From: Streptococcus mitis bv. 2 str. SK95
Lineage (GTDB): Bacteria; Bacillota; Bacilli; Lactobacillales; Streptococcaceae
Reading direction: 5' to 3'
Assembly: GCF_000222705.1 (NCBI RefSeq)
Contig: NZ_AFUB01000066.1
Coordinates: 45,899 to 109,898 of the forward strand
Length of the DNA stretch: 64,000 nucleotides
This document shows, piece after piece, positions 18,707-28,166 of this stretch. How positions within the stretch are numbered: position 1 is the first letter of the stretch; every line of letters starts with the position of its first letter. The notes beneath the pieces were generated by a model that saw only the letters and a program-made list of their open reading frames with translations, had not been told where the DNA came from and did no database searches. Both the position numbers and the translations under genes were made by a program.

Positions 18707-19342
18707 ATGGAATTTAGAACAATTAAAGAGGACGGGCAAGTCCAAGAAGAAATTAAAAAGTCACGCTTTATCTGTCACGCAAAGCGTGTCTATAGTGAAG
18801 AAGAGGCTCGTGACTTTATCACTGCTATCAAAAAAGAACACTACAAAGCCACCCATAACTGCTCTGCTTTTATTGTAGGGGAACGCAGTGAGATCAAGCG
18901 TACGAGTGATGATGGCGAGCCTAGTGGTACCGCTGGAGTCCCAATGCTTGGCGTCTTAGAAAATCATAATCTTACTAATGTCTGCGTAGTGGTTACTCGC
19001 TACTTTGGGGGGATTAAGTTAGGTGCTGGTGGTTTGATTCGTGCTTATGCAGGTAGTGTAGCCTTGGCTGTCAAAGAGATTGGCATTATTGAAATCAAAG
19101 AGCAGGCTGGTATAGCCATTCAAATGTCTTACGCTCAATACCAAGAGTATGGTAATTTCCTTAAAGAACATAATCTCATGGAACTCGAGACAAACTTTAC
19201 AGATCAAATCGATACCATAATTTATGTTGATAAGGAAGAGAAAGAAAATATCAAGTCTGCTCTTGTAGAGTTTTTTAATGGAAAGGTTACTTTAACAGAT
19301 CAAGGTTTACGAGAAGTTGAAGTTCCTGTAAACCTAGTGTAA
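18707..19342 (+). CDS. yigZ: YigZ/IMPACT family protein
   Basis: The 211-residue protein belongs to the UPF0029/IMPACT family. The N-terminal domain has 'EIKKSRFICHAKRV' and the signature 'RTSDDGEPSGTAGVPML', then 'VVVTRYFGGIKLGAGGLIRAY'; the C-terminal DUF1949 domain resembles a ferredoxin-like RNA-binding fold. Function in bacteria is unsettled. It diverges from comFA, an arrangement I recall from pneumococcus too. A TACAAT (18695-18700) ends six bases before the ATG and no Shine-Dalgarno is visible, so the mRNA could be leaderless. The PH-domain gene follows 15 bases downstream. Confidence 0.9.
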   Translation: MEFRTIKEDGQVQEEIKKSRFICHAKRVYSEEEARDFITAIKKEHYKATHNCSAFIVGERSEIKRTSDDGEPSGTAGVPMLGVLENHNLTNVCVVVTRYFGGIKLGAGGLIRAYAGSVALAVKEIGIIEIKEQAGIAIQMSYAQYQEYGNFLKEHNLMELETNFTDQIDTIIYVDKEEKENIKSALVEFFNGKVTLTDQGLREVEVPVNLV

Positions 19343-19357
19343 ATAAAGGAGAAATAC

Positions 19358-19801
19358 ATGGCGTTTGGAAAATTTATTCAAGGACTTGCTGGTAATTTTA
19401 GCGAGCAAAACAAAGAAGCTCTTATCAAAGAATATGGTCAATACCTACTAGAGAATGAAGAAATCCAAAGTGGATATAAACTCATTCGTGACGCAATCAT
19501 CTTTACAAATATTCGTATCATCTTTACAGATAAGCAAGGCGCTACTGGTCGCAAGATGTCTGTTAAGTCACTCTTTTTGATGAACATTGTCAACGTTGAA
19601 ATGGAAACTGCGGGAGCAGGTATAGACGATAGTGAGATTACGATCACTTATTTAGAGAATGTCTTTCTAAAAGCACATAATGAACATTTTAGTTACCACA
19701 AATTTGAATTTCCTAAGAAAACGGATATTCTTCCCCTCTACACTTATTTACTAGAACTTGCTTATCACAATCGATTGAAAATTAATGGCTTAGAGCTTTG
19801 A
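19358..19801 (+). CDS. PH domain-containing protein (bacterial PH type)
   Basis: This 147-residue soluble protein fits the bacterial pleckstrin-homology (bPH_1) family: a short helix at the start, then strands through 'YKLIRDAIIFTNIRIIFTDKQG' and 'KMSVKSLFLMNIVNVEMETAG', and an ending with a C-terminal helix. No signal peptide or membrane segment is visible and no catalytic motif can be named. It has a good ribosome site (AAGGAG) and probably shares the yigZ transcript; a hairpin terminator follows directly. Confidence 0.75.
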   Translation: MAFGKFIQGLAGNFSEQNKEALIKEYGQYLLENEEIQSGYKLIRDAIIFTNIRIIFTDKQGATGRKMSVKSLFLMNIVNVEMETAGAGIDDSEITITYLENVFLKAHNEHFSYHKFEFPKKTDILPLYTYLLELAYHNRLKINGLEL

Positions 19802-19804
19802 TAT

Positions 19805-19835
19805 AAAAAAATCCTATCGCTTCGATAGGATTTCT
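19805..19835 (+). terminator. Terminator of yigZ-PH gene
   Basis: AAATCCTATCG and CGATAGGATTT form an 11-pair stem with a CTT-type tight loop, flanked by A and T runs. It starts just after the PH-domain gene's stop codon. Confidence 0.85.
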
Positions 19836-19839
19836 ATAT

Positions 19840-19868
19840 TTTACAAATAGCCTAGAGCACGTTATACT
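19840..19868 (+). promoter_or_regulatory. Promoter of cysK
   Basis: TTTACA (19840-19845) and TATACT (19863-19868) are 17 bases apart on the plus strand. The start would lie near 19875, with a leader of about 22 bases carrying AGAGGT before the cysK ATG. Confidence 0.65.
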
Positions 19869-19897
19869 AGTATCATCTTATACAAAGAGGTATATCT

Positions 19898-20824
19898 ATG
19901 ACTATTTATAACAATATCACTGAACTAATTGGACAAACACCAATTGTTAAACTCAACAATATCGTTCCAGAGGGTGCTGCAGATGTTTATGTAAAACTTG
20001 AAGCTTTTAACCCTGGATCGTCAGTAAAAGACCGTATTGCCCTTAGCATGATTGAAAAAGCGGAACAAGATGGTATTCTAAAACCGGGTGCTACCATTGT
20101 TGAAGCAACGAGTGGAAATACTGGTATCGGACTTTCTTGGGTAGGTGCTGCTAAGGGATATAAAGTTGTTATCGTCATGCCCGAAACGATGAGTGTGGAA
20201 CGACGTAAGATTATCCAAGCCTATGGTGCTGAACTCGTCCTTACTCCTGGTAGCGAAGGAATGAAAGGGGCTATTGCTAAAGCTCAGGAAATCGCTGCTG
20301 AACGTGACGGCTTCCTTCCGCTCCAATTTAATAATCCAGCTAATCCTGAAGTACACAAAAGGACAACAGGAGCTGAAATTCTGGCTGCTTTCGGTTCTGA
20401 TGGTTTAGATGCCTTTGTAGGCGGTGTTGGTACCGGTGGAACGATCTCAGGTGTTTCTCACGCTCTTAAAGCAGCAAATCCAAACATTCAAGTTTATGCA
20501 GTAGAAGCAGATGAATCTGCGATCTTATCTGGTGAAAAACCAGGGCCTCACAAAATTCAAGGCATCTCAGCTGGATTTATTCCTGAAACACTTGATACAA
20601 AGGCCTATGATGGTATCGTCCGCGTAACGTCAGATGATGCTCTAGCTCTTGGCCGTGAAATTGGTGGAAAAGAAGGCTTCCTTGTTGGGATTTCTTCAGC
20701 TGCAGCTATTTACGGGGCAATTGAAGTTGCCAAGAAATTAGGTACAGGTAAGAAAGTCCTTGCTTTAGCACCAGATAACGGCGAACGTTATTTGTCTACA
20801 GCACTCTATGAATTTGAAGTGTAG
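19898..20824 (+). CDS. cysK: Cysteine synthase A (O-acetylserine sulfhydrylase)
   Basis: The 308-residue PLP enzyme makes cysteine from O-acetylserine and sulfide. The lysine of '[13 protein letters not shown]' (near residue 44) binds PLP; '[16 protein letters not shown]' is the substrate-binding Asn loop, '[10 protein letters not shown]' the phosphate cup, and 'GISSAAAI' the C-terminal serine loop. The length and motifs favour CysK over CysM. It is a single gene with its own promoter and terminator; no cysE is close by. Confidence 0.94.
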   Translation: MTIYNNITELIGQTPIVKLNNIVPEGAADVYVKLEAFNPGSSVKDRIALSMIEKAEQDGILKPGATIVEATSGNTGIGLSWVGAAKGYKVVIVMPETMSVERRKIIQAYGAELVLTPGSEGMKGAIAKAQEIAAERDGFLPLQFNNPANPEVHKRTTGAEILAAFGSDGLDAFVGGVGTGGTISGVSHALKAANPNIQVYAVEADESAILSGEKPGPHKIQGISAGFIPETLDTKAYDGIVRVTSDDALALGREIGGKEGFLVGISSAAAIYGAIEVAKKLGTGKKVLALAPDNGERYLSTALYEFEV

Positions 20825-20840
20825 TCTCCTAAATGCACTT

Positions 20841-20864
20841 AGCCCTTATTAAAGGGCTTTTTCT
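20841..20864 (+). terminator. Terminator of cysK
   Basis: AGCCCTT and AAGGGCT form a stem with loop ATTAA, followed by TTTTCTTT. It lies 16 bases after the cysK stop codon. Confidence 0.85.
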
Positions 20865-20906
20865 TTGACCAATTTAAAGAAAAATCTAAGTTCTCTACAG
20901 CAAAAG

Positions 20907-20933
20907 AAAAAGGAAGCAAATTGCTTCCTTTTT
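20907..20933 (-). terminator. Terminator of rpsB-tsf
   Basis: AAAAAGGAAGCAA / TTGCTTCCTTTTT forms a near-perfect hairpin just past the tsf stop codon, with a T-run on the minus strand. It could also stop residual transcription from cysK. Confidence 0.85.
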
Positions 20934-20935
20934 AA

Positions 20936-21976
20936 TTAGTTATTCAAGGCTGCTGCCATTGTAGCTGCAACTTCTGCTTCGAAGTCATTTGCAGCTTTCT
21001 CGATACCTTCACCAACTTCAAAGCGAGCGAACTCAACTACTGAAGCATTTACTGATTCAAGATAAGCTTCAACTGTCTTGCTGTCATCCATGATGTAGAC
21101 TTGTGCAAGAAGTGTGTATGCTTGGTCAACTTTAGTATTGTCAAGCATGAAGCGATCCATTTTACCTGGAATGATTTTGTCCCAGATTTTTTCTGGTTTG
21201 CCTTCTGCAGCCAACTCAGCTTTGATGTCTTCTTCAGCTTGAGCAATCACTTCACCAGTCAATTGAGCTTTTGATCCATATTTCAAGTGTGGAAGAGCTG
21301 GTTTACCAACCATTGCACGGCTATCATTATCTTGGTCAATCACGTGGTTCAATTGTGCCAACTCATCTTTAACGAACTGCTCATCCAATTCTTTGTAAGA
21401 AAGAACTGTTGGTTTCATCGCAGCAATGTGCATTGAGATTTGTTTAGCAAGTGCTTCGTCTCCACCTTCAATAACAGAGATGACACCGATACGGCCACCA
21501 TTGTGTTGGTATGCTCCAAAGTGTTGTGCATCTGTTTTTTCAAGCAAAGCAAAACGACGGAATGAGATTTTTTCACCGATTGTAGCTGTTGCAGATACAT
21601 AGGCTGCTTCAAGAGTTTCACCTGAAGGCATTGTCAAAGCAAGTGCTTCTTCGTTATTAGCTGGTTTACCTTCAGCAATTACTTTAGCTGTTGCATTTAC
21701 CAGCTCAACGAATTGAGCGTTTTTCGCAACGAAGTCAGTTTCAGCATTTACTTCAACTACTGCTGCAACGTTACCGTTAACAAATACACCAGTCAAACCT
21801 TCTGCAGCAACACGGTCAGCTTTCTTAGCTGCCTTCGCCATACCTTTTTCGCGAAGCAATTCAATTGCTTTTTCGATATCACCTTCAACTTCAACCAATG
21901 CTTTCTTAGCGTCCATAACACCGGCACCAGATTTTTCACGCAACTCTTTTACAAGTTTAGCTGTAATTTCTGCCAT
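20936..21976 (-). CDS. tsf: Translation elongation factor Ts
   Basis: The 346-residue EF-Ts exchanges GDP for GTP on EF-Tu. It starts '[27 protein letters not shown]' in pattern, containing the UBA-like N-domain and the TDFV motif in '[13 protein letters not shown]' near residue 80 that inserts into EF-Tu. The C-terminal part has coiled-coil and dimerisation segments. Streptococcal EF-Ts is longer than that of Bacillus, consistent with this length. It follows rpsB after 78 bases containing an RNA hairpin switch that may set its level relative to S2. Confidence 0.96.
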   Translation of the reverse strand: MAEITAKLVKELREKSGAGVMDAKKALVEVEGDIEKAIELLREKGMAKAAKKADRVAAEGLTGVFVNGNVAAVVEVNAETDFVAKNAQFVELVNATAKVIAEGKPANNEEALALTMPSGETLEAAYVSATATIGEKISFRRFALLEKTDAQHFGAYQHNGGRIGVISVIEGGDEALAKQISMHIAAMKPTVLSYKELDEQFVKDELAQLNHVIDQDNDSRAMVGKPALPHLKYGSKAQLTGEVIAQAEEDIKAELAAEGKPEKIWDKIIPGKMDRFMLDNTKVDQAYTLLAQVYIMDDSKTVEAYLESVNASVVEFARFEVGEGIEKAANDFEAEVAATMAAALNN

Positions 21977-21982
21977 TTTGAT

Positions 21983-22033
21983 TCTCCTATATTTTTTAAA
22001 AATAGGAGAGCCGGGCTAAGCCCTGCCCTCCTA
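21983..22033 (-). promoter_or_regulatory. Possible attenuator with alternative hairpins between rpsB and tsf
   Basis: In the minus-strand RNA TAGGAG (22028-22033) pairs with CTCCTA (22003-22008), enclosing GGGC/GCCC, and U5 follows: a good terminator. The same CTCCTAT arm can instead pair with ATAGGAGA (21983-21990), which contains the tsf Shine-Dalgarno. The two hairpins share one arm and exclude each other. Confidence 0.65.
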
Positions 22034-22054
22034 GGTAATGATTACGTATTTGAA

Positions 22055-22834
22055 TTAAGCGTTGTCGCCTTCTACAACTTCAACGATTTCTTCGATTGAG
22101 TCAGCTTGAGCTTCTGAAGCTGCAAATTCTGCTTCAACTGCTGCTGCATCTTCACCTTGACGTCCTTCGATGATAGCGTCAGCCAATTTAGCTGTGATCA
22201 ATTTAACCGCGCGGATAGCGTCATCGTTAGCTGGGATGATTACATCAATATCGTCTGGGTCAGTGTTTGTGTCAACCATCGCTACAACTGGGATACCCAA
22301 TTTTTTAGCTTCTTTAACAGCGATTTGTTCTTTATGTGGGTCAACTACGTACATTACATCTGGGATACGAGGCATGTCTTCGATACCACCCAAGAATTTT
22401 TCAAGACGTGCACGTTGTTTGTTAAGAAGTGCAACTTCTTTCTTAGGAAGAACGTCGAAGATTCCTTCTTCTTCCATACGTTTGATTTCTTTCAAACGAG
22501 CAATACGTTTTTGAATAGTTCCCCAGTTAGTAAGAGTTCCACCCAACCAACGGTGGTTGATGTAGTATTGACCTGAACGTTCTGCTTCTTCTTTAACAGC
22601 ATCAGCAGCTTGTTTTTTAGTACCAACGAACAATACAACTGCATCGTTAGCTGCCGCATCACGCATAAAGTCGTATGCTTGGTCAGCATATTTTACAGTT
22701 TGTTGCAAGTCGATAACGTGGATTCCGTTACGCTCAGTGAAGATGTACTTAGCCATCTTAGGGTTCCAGCGACGAGTTTGGTGACCAAAGTGTACACCAG
22801 CCTCAAGAAGTTGTTTCATTGAAATTACTGCCAT
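22055..22834 (-). CDS. rpsB: 30S ribosomal protein S2
   Basis: The 259-residue protein is uS2, located on the back of the 30S subunit between head and body. Diagnostic stretches are '[20 protein letters not shown]' at the start, '[14 protein letters not shown]' and '[11 protein letters not shown]'. The acidic C-terminal tail is typical for streptococci. It is transcribed with tsf from a strong promoter about 110 bases upstream. Confidence 0.97.
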   Translation of the reverse strand: MAVISMKQLLEAGVHFGHQTRRWNPKMAKYIFTERNGIHVIDLQQTVKYADQAYDFMRDAAANDAVVLFVGTKKQAADAVKEEAERSGQYYINHRWLGGTLTNWGTIQKRIARLKEIKRMEEEGIFDVLPKKEVALLNKQRARLEKFLGGIEDMPRIPDVMYVVDPHKEQIAVKEAKKLGIPVVAMVDTNTDPDDIDVIIPANDDAIRAVKLITAKLADAIIEGRQGEDAAAVEAEFAASEAQADSIEEIVEVVEGDNA

Positions 22835-22949
22835 GAGTATTTCTCCTTTTTGTTTTTTCCTCTTCTAGATTTCAGCTTGCAAAACGACCCAAGGGCAACA
22901 GTTTCACAATTCATCAAGAATGAGTATTATCGTTTACACGACAGGTTTT

Positions 22950-22978
22950 ATTTTATCATATTTCAACAGTATTTTCAA
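22950..22978 (-). promoter_or_regulatory. Promoter of rpsB-tsf
   Basis: TTGAAA (22973-22978) and TAAAAT (22950-22955) on the minus strand are 17 bases apart. The predicted leader is about 108 bases, long enough to hold a regulatory RNA structure, though I could not identify a known S2 leader fold in it. Confidence 0.65.
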
Positions 22979-23021
22979 GCTATTTAGTAGAATTTTAGTA
23001 GGACTTTCGAATAAAAACATT

Positions 23022-23049
23022 AAAAGAGACTCGATTGAGTCTCTTCGTT
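23022..23049 (-). terminator. Terminator of pcsB
   Basis: AAGAGACTC and GAGTCTCTT form a nine-pair stem with loop GATT or AATC, T-rich on the minus strand. It lies directly after the pcsB stop codon. Confidence 0.85.
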
Positions 23050-23056
23050 TTATACA

Positions 23057-24262
23057 TTAGTTTGGATAGATGTATGTTACGTAACCTTCAGAAGTTGTAG
23101 TTGGGTTGAACCATCCACGTTTGTTTCCGATTGTACGATCTCCACCGTAGTTTGATTCTGATACTTGAATACGAGTTGATGATGAAACTGCTGTAACAAC
23201 CGCTACGTGTCCATAACCACCATCATTCCAACATGCAATCGCACCAACTTGTGGAGTTGAACCTGTACGGAATCCTGCTGCAGCTGCACTTGTTGCCCAC
23301 TGAGCTCCGTTACCCCAGTAATCTCCAGCCCAAGGTGCCAATGTTTTAGCTCCCCAAGTACATTCACCAGTTGGATAACTTGAAGCATTTGAGCTGTAAG
23401 TTGGACGTTGTCTAGCAGGCGCTGGCGCAGGTGCTGGAGTGTAGCTTGAATCTTCCTCGTCAGTTGTTGATGTTGCCTGTACTTGAGCTGAGAAACTTGT
23501 GTTCCCAGAAGCAACAACCGACTGCTGTTGGCTTGTTTGACGTGCTTTGTAAGCTGCTTCTGCTTCTGCAGCCGCACGCGCTTCTGCCTCCGCTGCTGCT
23601 TTCTTCTCTAGCAAACTAGCTTTTTCACCTTCTGCAGTAGCTTTTTCAGCAGCAAGATTCAACTCTGCAACCTTCAACTCAGCTTGCTTAGTTGTCAATA
23701 CCTGCGCATCATCAGCCAATTTTTGTTGGTTAGCAATAACTGTATTGATTGCTTCATTATTGGCTACTTGTTTATCAGAAATTGCTTTTTTATCAGCCTT
23801 TTGTTGCTCCAACATTTTGTTGTTAGCCGATACAATCTCGCTCATTGCAGCAACACGCGAAATGGCTTCTGTGATTGATTTTGAGTTTACAATTGTATTA
23901 ATGTAGCTAGTCGCAGCTCCATTTGTCTGTGCGCTACGTGCTTGTTTTTCTAAAGAAGCATTACGAGCCACGATATTTTTAGAAAGCTCTGTGATTTCTC
24001 CTTCAAGTTTTTTAGATTCAGCTTGTAATTTTTCGTTTTCAGCTTGCAAGCTTGCTTGCTCTGCTTGAATTGTTGAAACTTGACCTTGGATTTGATCCAC
24101 TTGCTTTTGAGCTTCTTGTTGTTGCTCTGTTAAACTGCTAATTTTATTATCTTGAGCAGCAATTTTTTCATCAGTTGTTTCTGCACGAACAGTTGTCAAT
24201 ACTGCCGTTTGTGAGACCAATACTGTACTTAACAAAAGTGACGCTAAGATTTTTTTCTTCAT
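23057..24262 (-). CDS. pcsB: Cell-division peptidoglycan hydrolase PcsB (CHAP domain)
   Basis: The 401-residue secreted protein splits septal peptidoglycan under control of FtsEX. A signal peptide (about 1-28) is followed by a long coiled coil (about 30-245, heptads rich in Gln, Glu and Ala), an Ala/Pro-rich linker ('[13 protein letters not shown]'), and a C-terminal CHAP domain. The catalytic cysteine lies in '[13 protein letters not shown]' and the histidine in 'GGYGHVAVV'. From memory the pneumococcal protein is 392 residues, and the extra length here falls in the linker ('[12 protein letters not shown]'). A WalR-type box lies upstream, fitting the known essential WalRK control. Confidence 0.95.
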   Translation of the reverse strand: MKKKILASLLLSTVLVSQTAVLTTVRAETTDEKIAAQDNKISSLTEQQQEAQKQVDQIQGQVSTIQAEQASLQAENEKLQAESKKLEGEITELSKNIVARNASLEKQARSAQTNGAATSYINTIVNSKSITEAISRVAAMSEIVSANNKMLEQQKADKKAISDKQVANNEAINTVIANQQKLADDAQVLTTKQAELKVAELNLAAEKATAEGEKASLLEKKAAAEAEARAAAEAEAAYKARQTSQQQSVVASGNTSFSAQVQATSTTDEEDSSYTPAPAPAPARQRPTYSSNASSYPTGECTWGAKTLAPWAGDYWGNGAQWATSAAAAGFRTGSTPQVGAIACWNDGGYGHVAVVTAVSSSTRIQVSESNYGGDRTIGNKRGWFNPTTTSEGYVTYIYPN

Positions 24263-24324
24263 ATTCTGTCGATACTCCTTCTATTTGAGACATTACTAGT
24301 ATACCAAAAAAAGACATAATAAAT

Positions 24325-24341
24325 ATTACGCCTTTGTTACA
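24325..24341 (-). promoter_or_regulatory. WalR (VicR) box upstream of pcsB
   Basis: The minus strand reads TGTAAC-AAAGG-CGTAAT, two hexamers close to TGTAAN spaced by five bases, the WalR recognition pattern. A TATACT -10 box lies downstream at 24297-24302. The second hexamer differs at its first base. The gene after it, pcsB, is the main WalR target in pneumococcus. Confidence 0.75.
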
Positions 24342-24355
24342 TTTATATTTCTTTC

Positions 24356-24850
24356 TCATAGATAATATTTTTCAAAAATGTATTGGAAAATCGCCATCCA
24401 TAAGAAGTTCAGAATCATTGAAGGAACAAGGCTATAGACAATGAAAACCGACATAGAATCTACAGTCAATCCCACAGCAAGAGCTAGAAGATAACTCCCC
24501 ATATCAAACAGAAAACTGATCACAATAATGGTCAACATCCTTGTCCAACGATTTGTCAAAATCACGCTGTTAAACTTGTGGAGCGAAGCACCTATCAAGA
24601 TAAACAAAAGCGTGGCAATTCCAATCAAGTGGAAAAAATAAATATCATAAACCAAGCCCACTATACAACAATAGGCTAGATAGAGATACTCCGAGACCTC
24701 GATTGTCTCAAATAAGAGAAACAAGAATAGAAAATGACTGGCTAAATGAAAGTGGGGGAAAAAGGATCCCACCAGTTGTCCAATATGAGCATCAATTAGC
24801 ACAACAAAAGGGAGTAAAAAGAAAATACCAATTTGTTTTAACAGTCTCAT
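24356..24850 (-). CDS. mreD: Rod shape-determining protein MreD
   Basis: This 164-residue protein is almost wholly hydrophobic with about five membrane helices, and fits the MreD family. It starts two bases after mreC. With MreC it belongs to the peripheral (elongasome) wall-synthesis machinery, which ovoid streptococci keep although they lack MreB. The end overlaps the pcsB promoter region with its WalR box. Confidence 0.88.
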   Translation of the reverse strand: MRLLKQIGIFFLLPFVVLIDAHIGQLVGSFFPHFHLASHFLFLFLLFETIEVSEYLYLAYCCIVGLVYDIYFFHLIGIATLLFILIGASLHKFNSVILTNRWTRMLTIIVISFLFDMGSYLLALAVGLTVDSMSVFIVYSLVPSMILNFLWMAIFQYIFEKYYL

Positions 24851-24852
24851 TG

Positions 24853-25668
24853 CTAATTCCCCACTAACTCTACCACATGAAGATCTTTGATATCAGCACT
24901 TAACTTTACAGTTACCTCTCGTGTTAGATAGTCACTGCTGTGCGTTGTACCAACAATCTCTCCAACAGGAATATCTTTGACATTAAAGTTTCCTAGCCCC
25001 CCTGTAGTCACCTTGTCTCCAGCACTGATATCACTATTACTATTTAATTGACTGATTTTAAGAAGTTCAGTTTCCTTGTCATAACCAACAATGATTCCGT
25101 ATATTTCAGTAGAACCATGCAGGATTTTAACAGAAATCTTATCCGTATTTTCAGCGTTGGTTAAAAGATTGACAGTCGTTGAATGATCTTCCACCTTTGA
25201 AACACTACCAACCAATCCACCATTAGCGATGACCAACATATTTTCAGAAACTCCTTTTGAACTTCCCGCATCAATTGTTAACTCTTGCTTCCAAGATACT
25301 GGAGCACGCATAATCACATCTGCTGCTAAGGTTTTTGTAGCCTGTAATTTTGACTTCATCTCTAGAAGCTGACGTAGTTGTTCATTTTCTGTTTTTAAAC
25401 GTTCTGATTGATTAGACTCCACCTCTAATTGATAGAGTTGTTTTTTCAGACTTTCGTTTTCATTGTAAGTCTGTGTCAAATGTCCCAAATCTGATTTGAA
25501 AGCATCAAACCACTGAAAAGGTTTTTGAACAATTCGATCTACTAAGGAAATCCCATCTCCTAGTTTTGTCACAATAGCACTTGAATAGGTTGTCACTAAT
25601 AGTACAGAAACTGCTAGAACTGTGACAAAAACAATGATTAGATATTTTGATTTTTTAAAACGGTTCAT
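24853..25668 (-). CDS. mreC: Cell shape-determining protein MreC
   Basis: The 271-residue protein has one N-terminal membrane helix (about 10-30), a coiled coil (about 60-105) and an extracellular beta-rich MreC domain with 'VIMRAPVSWKQELTIDAGSSKGV' and 'GLVGSVSKVEDHSTTVNLLT'. It forms the scaffold for peripheral peptidoglycan synthesis at midcell with MreD, RodZ and PBP2b. It precedes mreD in a two-gene unit; the ecfT gene lies 59 bases upstream on the same strand. Confidence 0.93.
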   Translation of the reverse strand: MNRFKKSKYLIIVFVTVLAVSVLLVTTYSSAIVTKLGDGISLVDRIVQKPFQWFDAFKSDLGHLTQTYNENESLKKQLYQLEVESNQSERLKTENEQLRQLLEMKSKLQATKTLAADVIMRAPVSWKQELTIDAGSSKGVSENMLVIANGGLVGSVSKVEDHSTTVNLLTNAENTDKISVKILHGSTEIYGIIVGYDKETELLKISQLNSNSDISAGDKVTTGGLGNFNVKDIPVGEIVGTTHSSDYLTREVTVKLSADIKDLHVVELVGN

Positions 25669-25727
25669 ATTCCTACCTTTTTACTAAAGATCTACTACTG
25701 TGATTTTTTATCAATCTTATAAATCCA

Positions 25728-26522
25728 CTAAGATTTTAAGAAAAATAAGAAACATCCCAGCACCAAAATCACAAGAATTGCCAGTGTATCCTTTTGACTC
25801 CATCTCAATTGTCTATACTGACTTCTACCCTTTCCTCCCTGATAACCACGCGCTTCCATGGCTATTGCCAATGAATCTGCACGCTTTAAGCTCGTCGCAA
25901 AAAGAGGAATTAAAATTGGAATCATAGCCTTTACTTTTTGAATAATGCTACCTTCGCCAAAGTCAACTCCACGGGCCTTTTGAGCATTCATAATTCTCGT
26001 CGTGTCATCCATCAAGGTTGGAACAAAACGCAAACTCATTGATAACATGAGACCAATTTCATGAACGGGAACTTTCACGCGTTTCAGAGGTGCTAAAAGA
26101 GCTTCAACTGCAGCTGCCAGACTCAAAGGCATGGTCGTTAACGTTAGCAAAGTTGAAAAGAAAATAATCAACACAAAACGACAGAAAATAATCCCTGCTT
26201 GTTGCAAAGCATAATCCGTTATTTTTATAAAAGAAAACTCAAATAAGACATTTCCACTTGAAATGAAAAAGAGCTGAAAAAGAGTCGTAAAAGCAATCAA
26301 GAAGAACATGGACTTTAATCCCTGAACGAAAAATGAGAGGGAAACGCCCGACAAAGCGATAAATATACCTGTCGCTACAAAAAGAATGAGATTAGCGAGA
26401 GGATTATTGGCCCAAAATACAATCAAAATCAACAGGATCATAGCGAGCAATTTGCTACGGGGATCCAAGCGATGAATGATGGAATCTCCTGGTATATAAC
26501 GCCCTAAAATCATACTATCCAT
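25728..26522 (-). CDS. ecfT: Energy-coupling factor transporter transmembrane protein EcfT
   Basis: The 264-residue membrane protein couples two ATPases to vitamin-binding S components in group II ECF importers. It has several membrane helices and the two coupling-helix motifs, seen as '[12 protein letters not shown]' and '[15 protein letters not shown]' (Ala-Arg-Gly). It overlaps ecfA2 by eight bases, and GGAG seven bases before the ATG supports this start. As S components are elsewhere, this module probably serves several vitamins. Confidence 0.94.
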   Translation of the reverse strand: MDSMILGRYIPGDSIIHRLDPRSKLLAMILLILIVFWANNPLANLILFVATGIFIALSGVSLSFFVQGLKSMFFLIAFTTLFQLFFISSGNVLFEFSFIKITDYALQQAGIIFCRFVLIIFFSTLLTLTTMPLSLAAAVEALLAPLKRVKVPVHEIGLMLSMSLRFVPTLMDDTTRIMNAQKARGVDFGEGSIIQKVKAMIPILIPLFATSLKRADSLAIAMEARGYQGGKGRSQYRQLRWSQKDTLAILVILVLGCFLFFLKS

Positions 26523-27354
26523 TTAGCGACTCCTTAAACTCCTCTATCTTGATTGGCAGTTTTTTAAAAGCTACACCTCTATCTGCCAAACGTTTACAAA
26601 AGGCTGTGATTTTAGGCACACCTAACTGCACATTTTCCATAAAGGCTACATCTTGAAAAACTTCACTCGGTTTGCCACTTTTGACTAAACGCCCCTTTTC
26701 CATAACGTAAACCTGATCAGCATACTCAGCTACGTCATCCATCAAATGCGTTACCAGAACGATTGTCATTCCAGAAAGGTGAAGTTTTTTAAACAAGGTC
26801 ATCAATTCTTTTCTGCCCAAAGGGTCTAGCCCTGCTGTTGGCTCATCCAAAACCAAGACAGTTGGCTCCATAGCTAGCATACCTGCTATAGCCACACGTC
26901 TCATCTGACCACCCGAAAGTTCAAAAGGACTGCGCTCAAAAAGTGACTCATCAATGCCCACCAAGGCTAACTTTTCACGCGCAATTTTCTTAGCTTCTTC
27001 CTCAGAAACTCCAAAATTTTGCGGTCCAAACGCAACATCTTTCAAAACAGTCTCTTCAAAAATTTGATTTTCAGCAAATTGAAACACTAGACCAACCTGC
27101 TTTCGAATCTGACGAATTTCTTTATTGGTTGATGTAGAGGTAATGACGGTATCAAAAACTTGAACAGAACCCTTACTTGGTACCAATAGGCCATTTAAAA
27201 GCTGTAAAATCGTTGATTTCCCACTACCTGTGTGCCCTACTAAAGCTGTATAGGAACCATCCTCAATCGTCAAGGAAACATCAGTCAAGGCTGATGAAGA
27301 TAGGGGGGTCCCCTCTTGATAAGTAAAGCTCACATTTTCTAGAGTAATTCCCAT
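26515..27354 (-). CDS. ecfA2: Energy-coupling factor transporter ATPase EcfA2
   Basis: This 279-residue ABC ATPase is the second of the EcfA pair. It has Walker A '[14 protein letters not shown]', Q-loop '[15 protein letters not shown]', signature '[13 protein letters not shown]', Walker B '[13 protein letters not shown]' and H-loop '[13 protein letters not shown]'. The 'SGGQMRRVA' variant is typical of EcfA2. It overlaps ecfA1 by 16 bases and ecfT by eight, so the three are co-translated. Confidence 0.94.
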   Translation of the reverse strand: MGITLENVSFTYQEGTPLSSSALTDVSLTIEDGSYTALVGHTGSGKSTILQLLNGLLVPSKGSVQVFDTVITSTSTNKEIRQIRKQVGLVFQFAENQIFEETVLKDVAFGPQNFGVSEEEAKKIAREKLALVGIDESLFERSPFELSGGQMRRVAIAGMLAMEPTVLVLDEPTAGLDPLGRKELMTLFKKLHLSGMTIVLVTHLMDDVAEYADQVYVMEKGRLVKSGKPSEVFQDVAFMENVQLGVPKITAFCKRLADRGVAFKKLPIKIEEFKESLNG

Positions 27355-28166
27355 AACTTGTCCTCTAGCTCTCCTTCTGTCAAATAGCCATCTGGCAACT
27401 GATAGCCCGTCTCTCTCAAAGATTCTCTCAATTGATTCGTAAAAGGCTCATCTAACCCTATCTGGTCAAGATCATCCCGAGAAAAAAGCTCTCTTGGGCT
27501 GCTGGTTGACTCCACTTGGCCTTTTTTCATGACCAAGACACGGTCACTCATCGCAACTTCTTCTAAGTCATGTGTAATGGAAACGACTGTCATCTGGTGG
27601 TCTTTTCGAATCTCTTGAACTGTCTGAATCAGTTCTCTACGACCCTCGGGGTCCAACATACTTGTAGCCTCGTCCAAAATTAAAATAGCTGGCCTCAAGG
27701 CAACAACTCCTGCAATAGCCACCCGTTGTTTTTGTCCACCAGACAAACGAGCTGGTTCTCTCTTCTTAAAGTCCAGCATGCCTACCAACTCCAAAGATTC
27801 AGCCACTCTCTTTTTCATTTCTTCACGAGGAAGTCCCTGATTTTCTAGGCCAAAGGCAACATCATCTTCAACAGTCGCACCCACAAATTGGTTATCTGGA
27901 TTTTGAAAAACCATACCAATTTGACGACGCAAGTCCCAAACATTCTCAGAGGACAGCAATTGCCCATCTATCCAGATTTCCCCAGACTCTGCTTCAAGCA
28001 ATCCATCAATCAAACGGATAGTTGTCGATTTCCCACTCCCATTATGACCTACAATCGAAAGCCATTCTCCACGTTTCACGTGAAACGATACATTATTAAC
28101 ATCATAATGATCCTGATCTTCCTTGTAACGAAAAGACAGATTTTTTACTTCAATAATCGATTTCAT
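27339..28166 (-). CDS. ecfA1: Energy-coupling factor transporter ATPase EcfA1
   Basis: The 275-residue ABC ATPase pairs with EcfA2. Motifs are Walker A '[14 protein letters not shown]', Q-loop '[21 protein letters not shown]', signature '[13 protein letters not shown]', Walker B '[15 protein letters not shown]' and 'SITHDLEEV'. It overlaps pgsA by four bases. A parS-like palindrome is embedded in its coding sequence at 28072-28087 without breaking the frame. Confidence 0.94.
   Translation of the reverse strand: MKSIIEVKNLSFRYKEDQDHYDVNNVSFHVKRGEWLSIVGHNGSGKSTTIRLIDGLLEAESGEIWIDGQLLSSENVWDLRRQIGMVFQNPDNQFVGATVEDDVAFGLENQGLPREEMKKRVAESLELVGMLDFKKREPARLSGGQKQRVAIAGVVALRPAILILDEATSMLDPEGRRELIQTVQEIRKDHQMTVVSITHDLEEVAMSDRVLVMKKGQVESTSSPRELFSRDDLDQIGLDEPFTNQLRESLRETGYQLPDGYLTEGELEDKLWELL
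28072..28087. other. parS-like ParB-binding site (left of origin)
   Basis: CGTTTCACGTGAAACG is a perfect 16-base palindrome whose core GTTTCACGTGAAAC matches the conserved Firmicute parS centre. It lies inside ecfA1, about 21 kb left of parB and oriC. Confidence 0.88.

Noticed and set aside
19510-19517. A TACGAATA (SigX box) on the minus strand
   Set aside because: It lies inside the PH-domain gene, antisense, with no gene starting to its left on that strand; probably chance.
22157-22576. A 139-residue open frame antisense to rpsB, rich in Phe and Asn
   Set aside because: Its composition is what the complement of S2 codons gives; no start signals.
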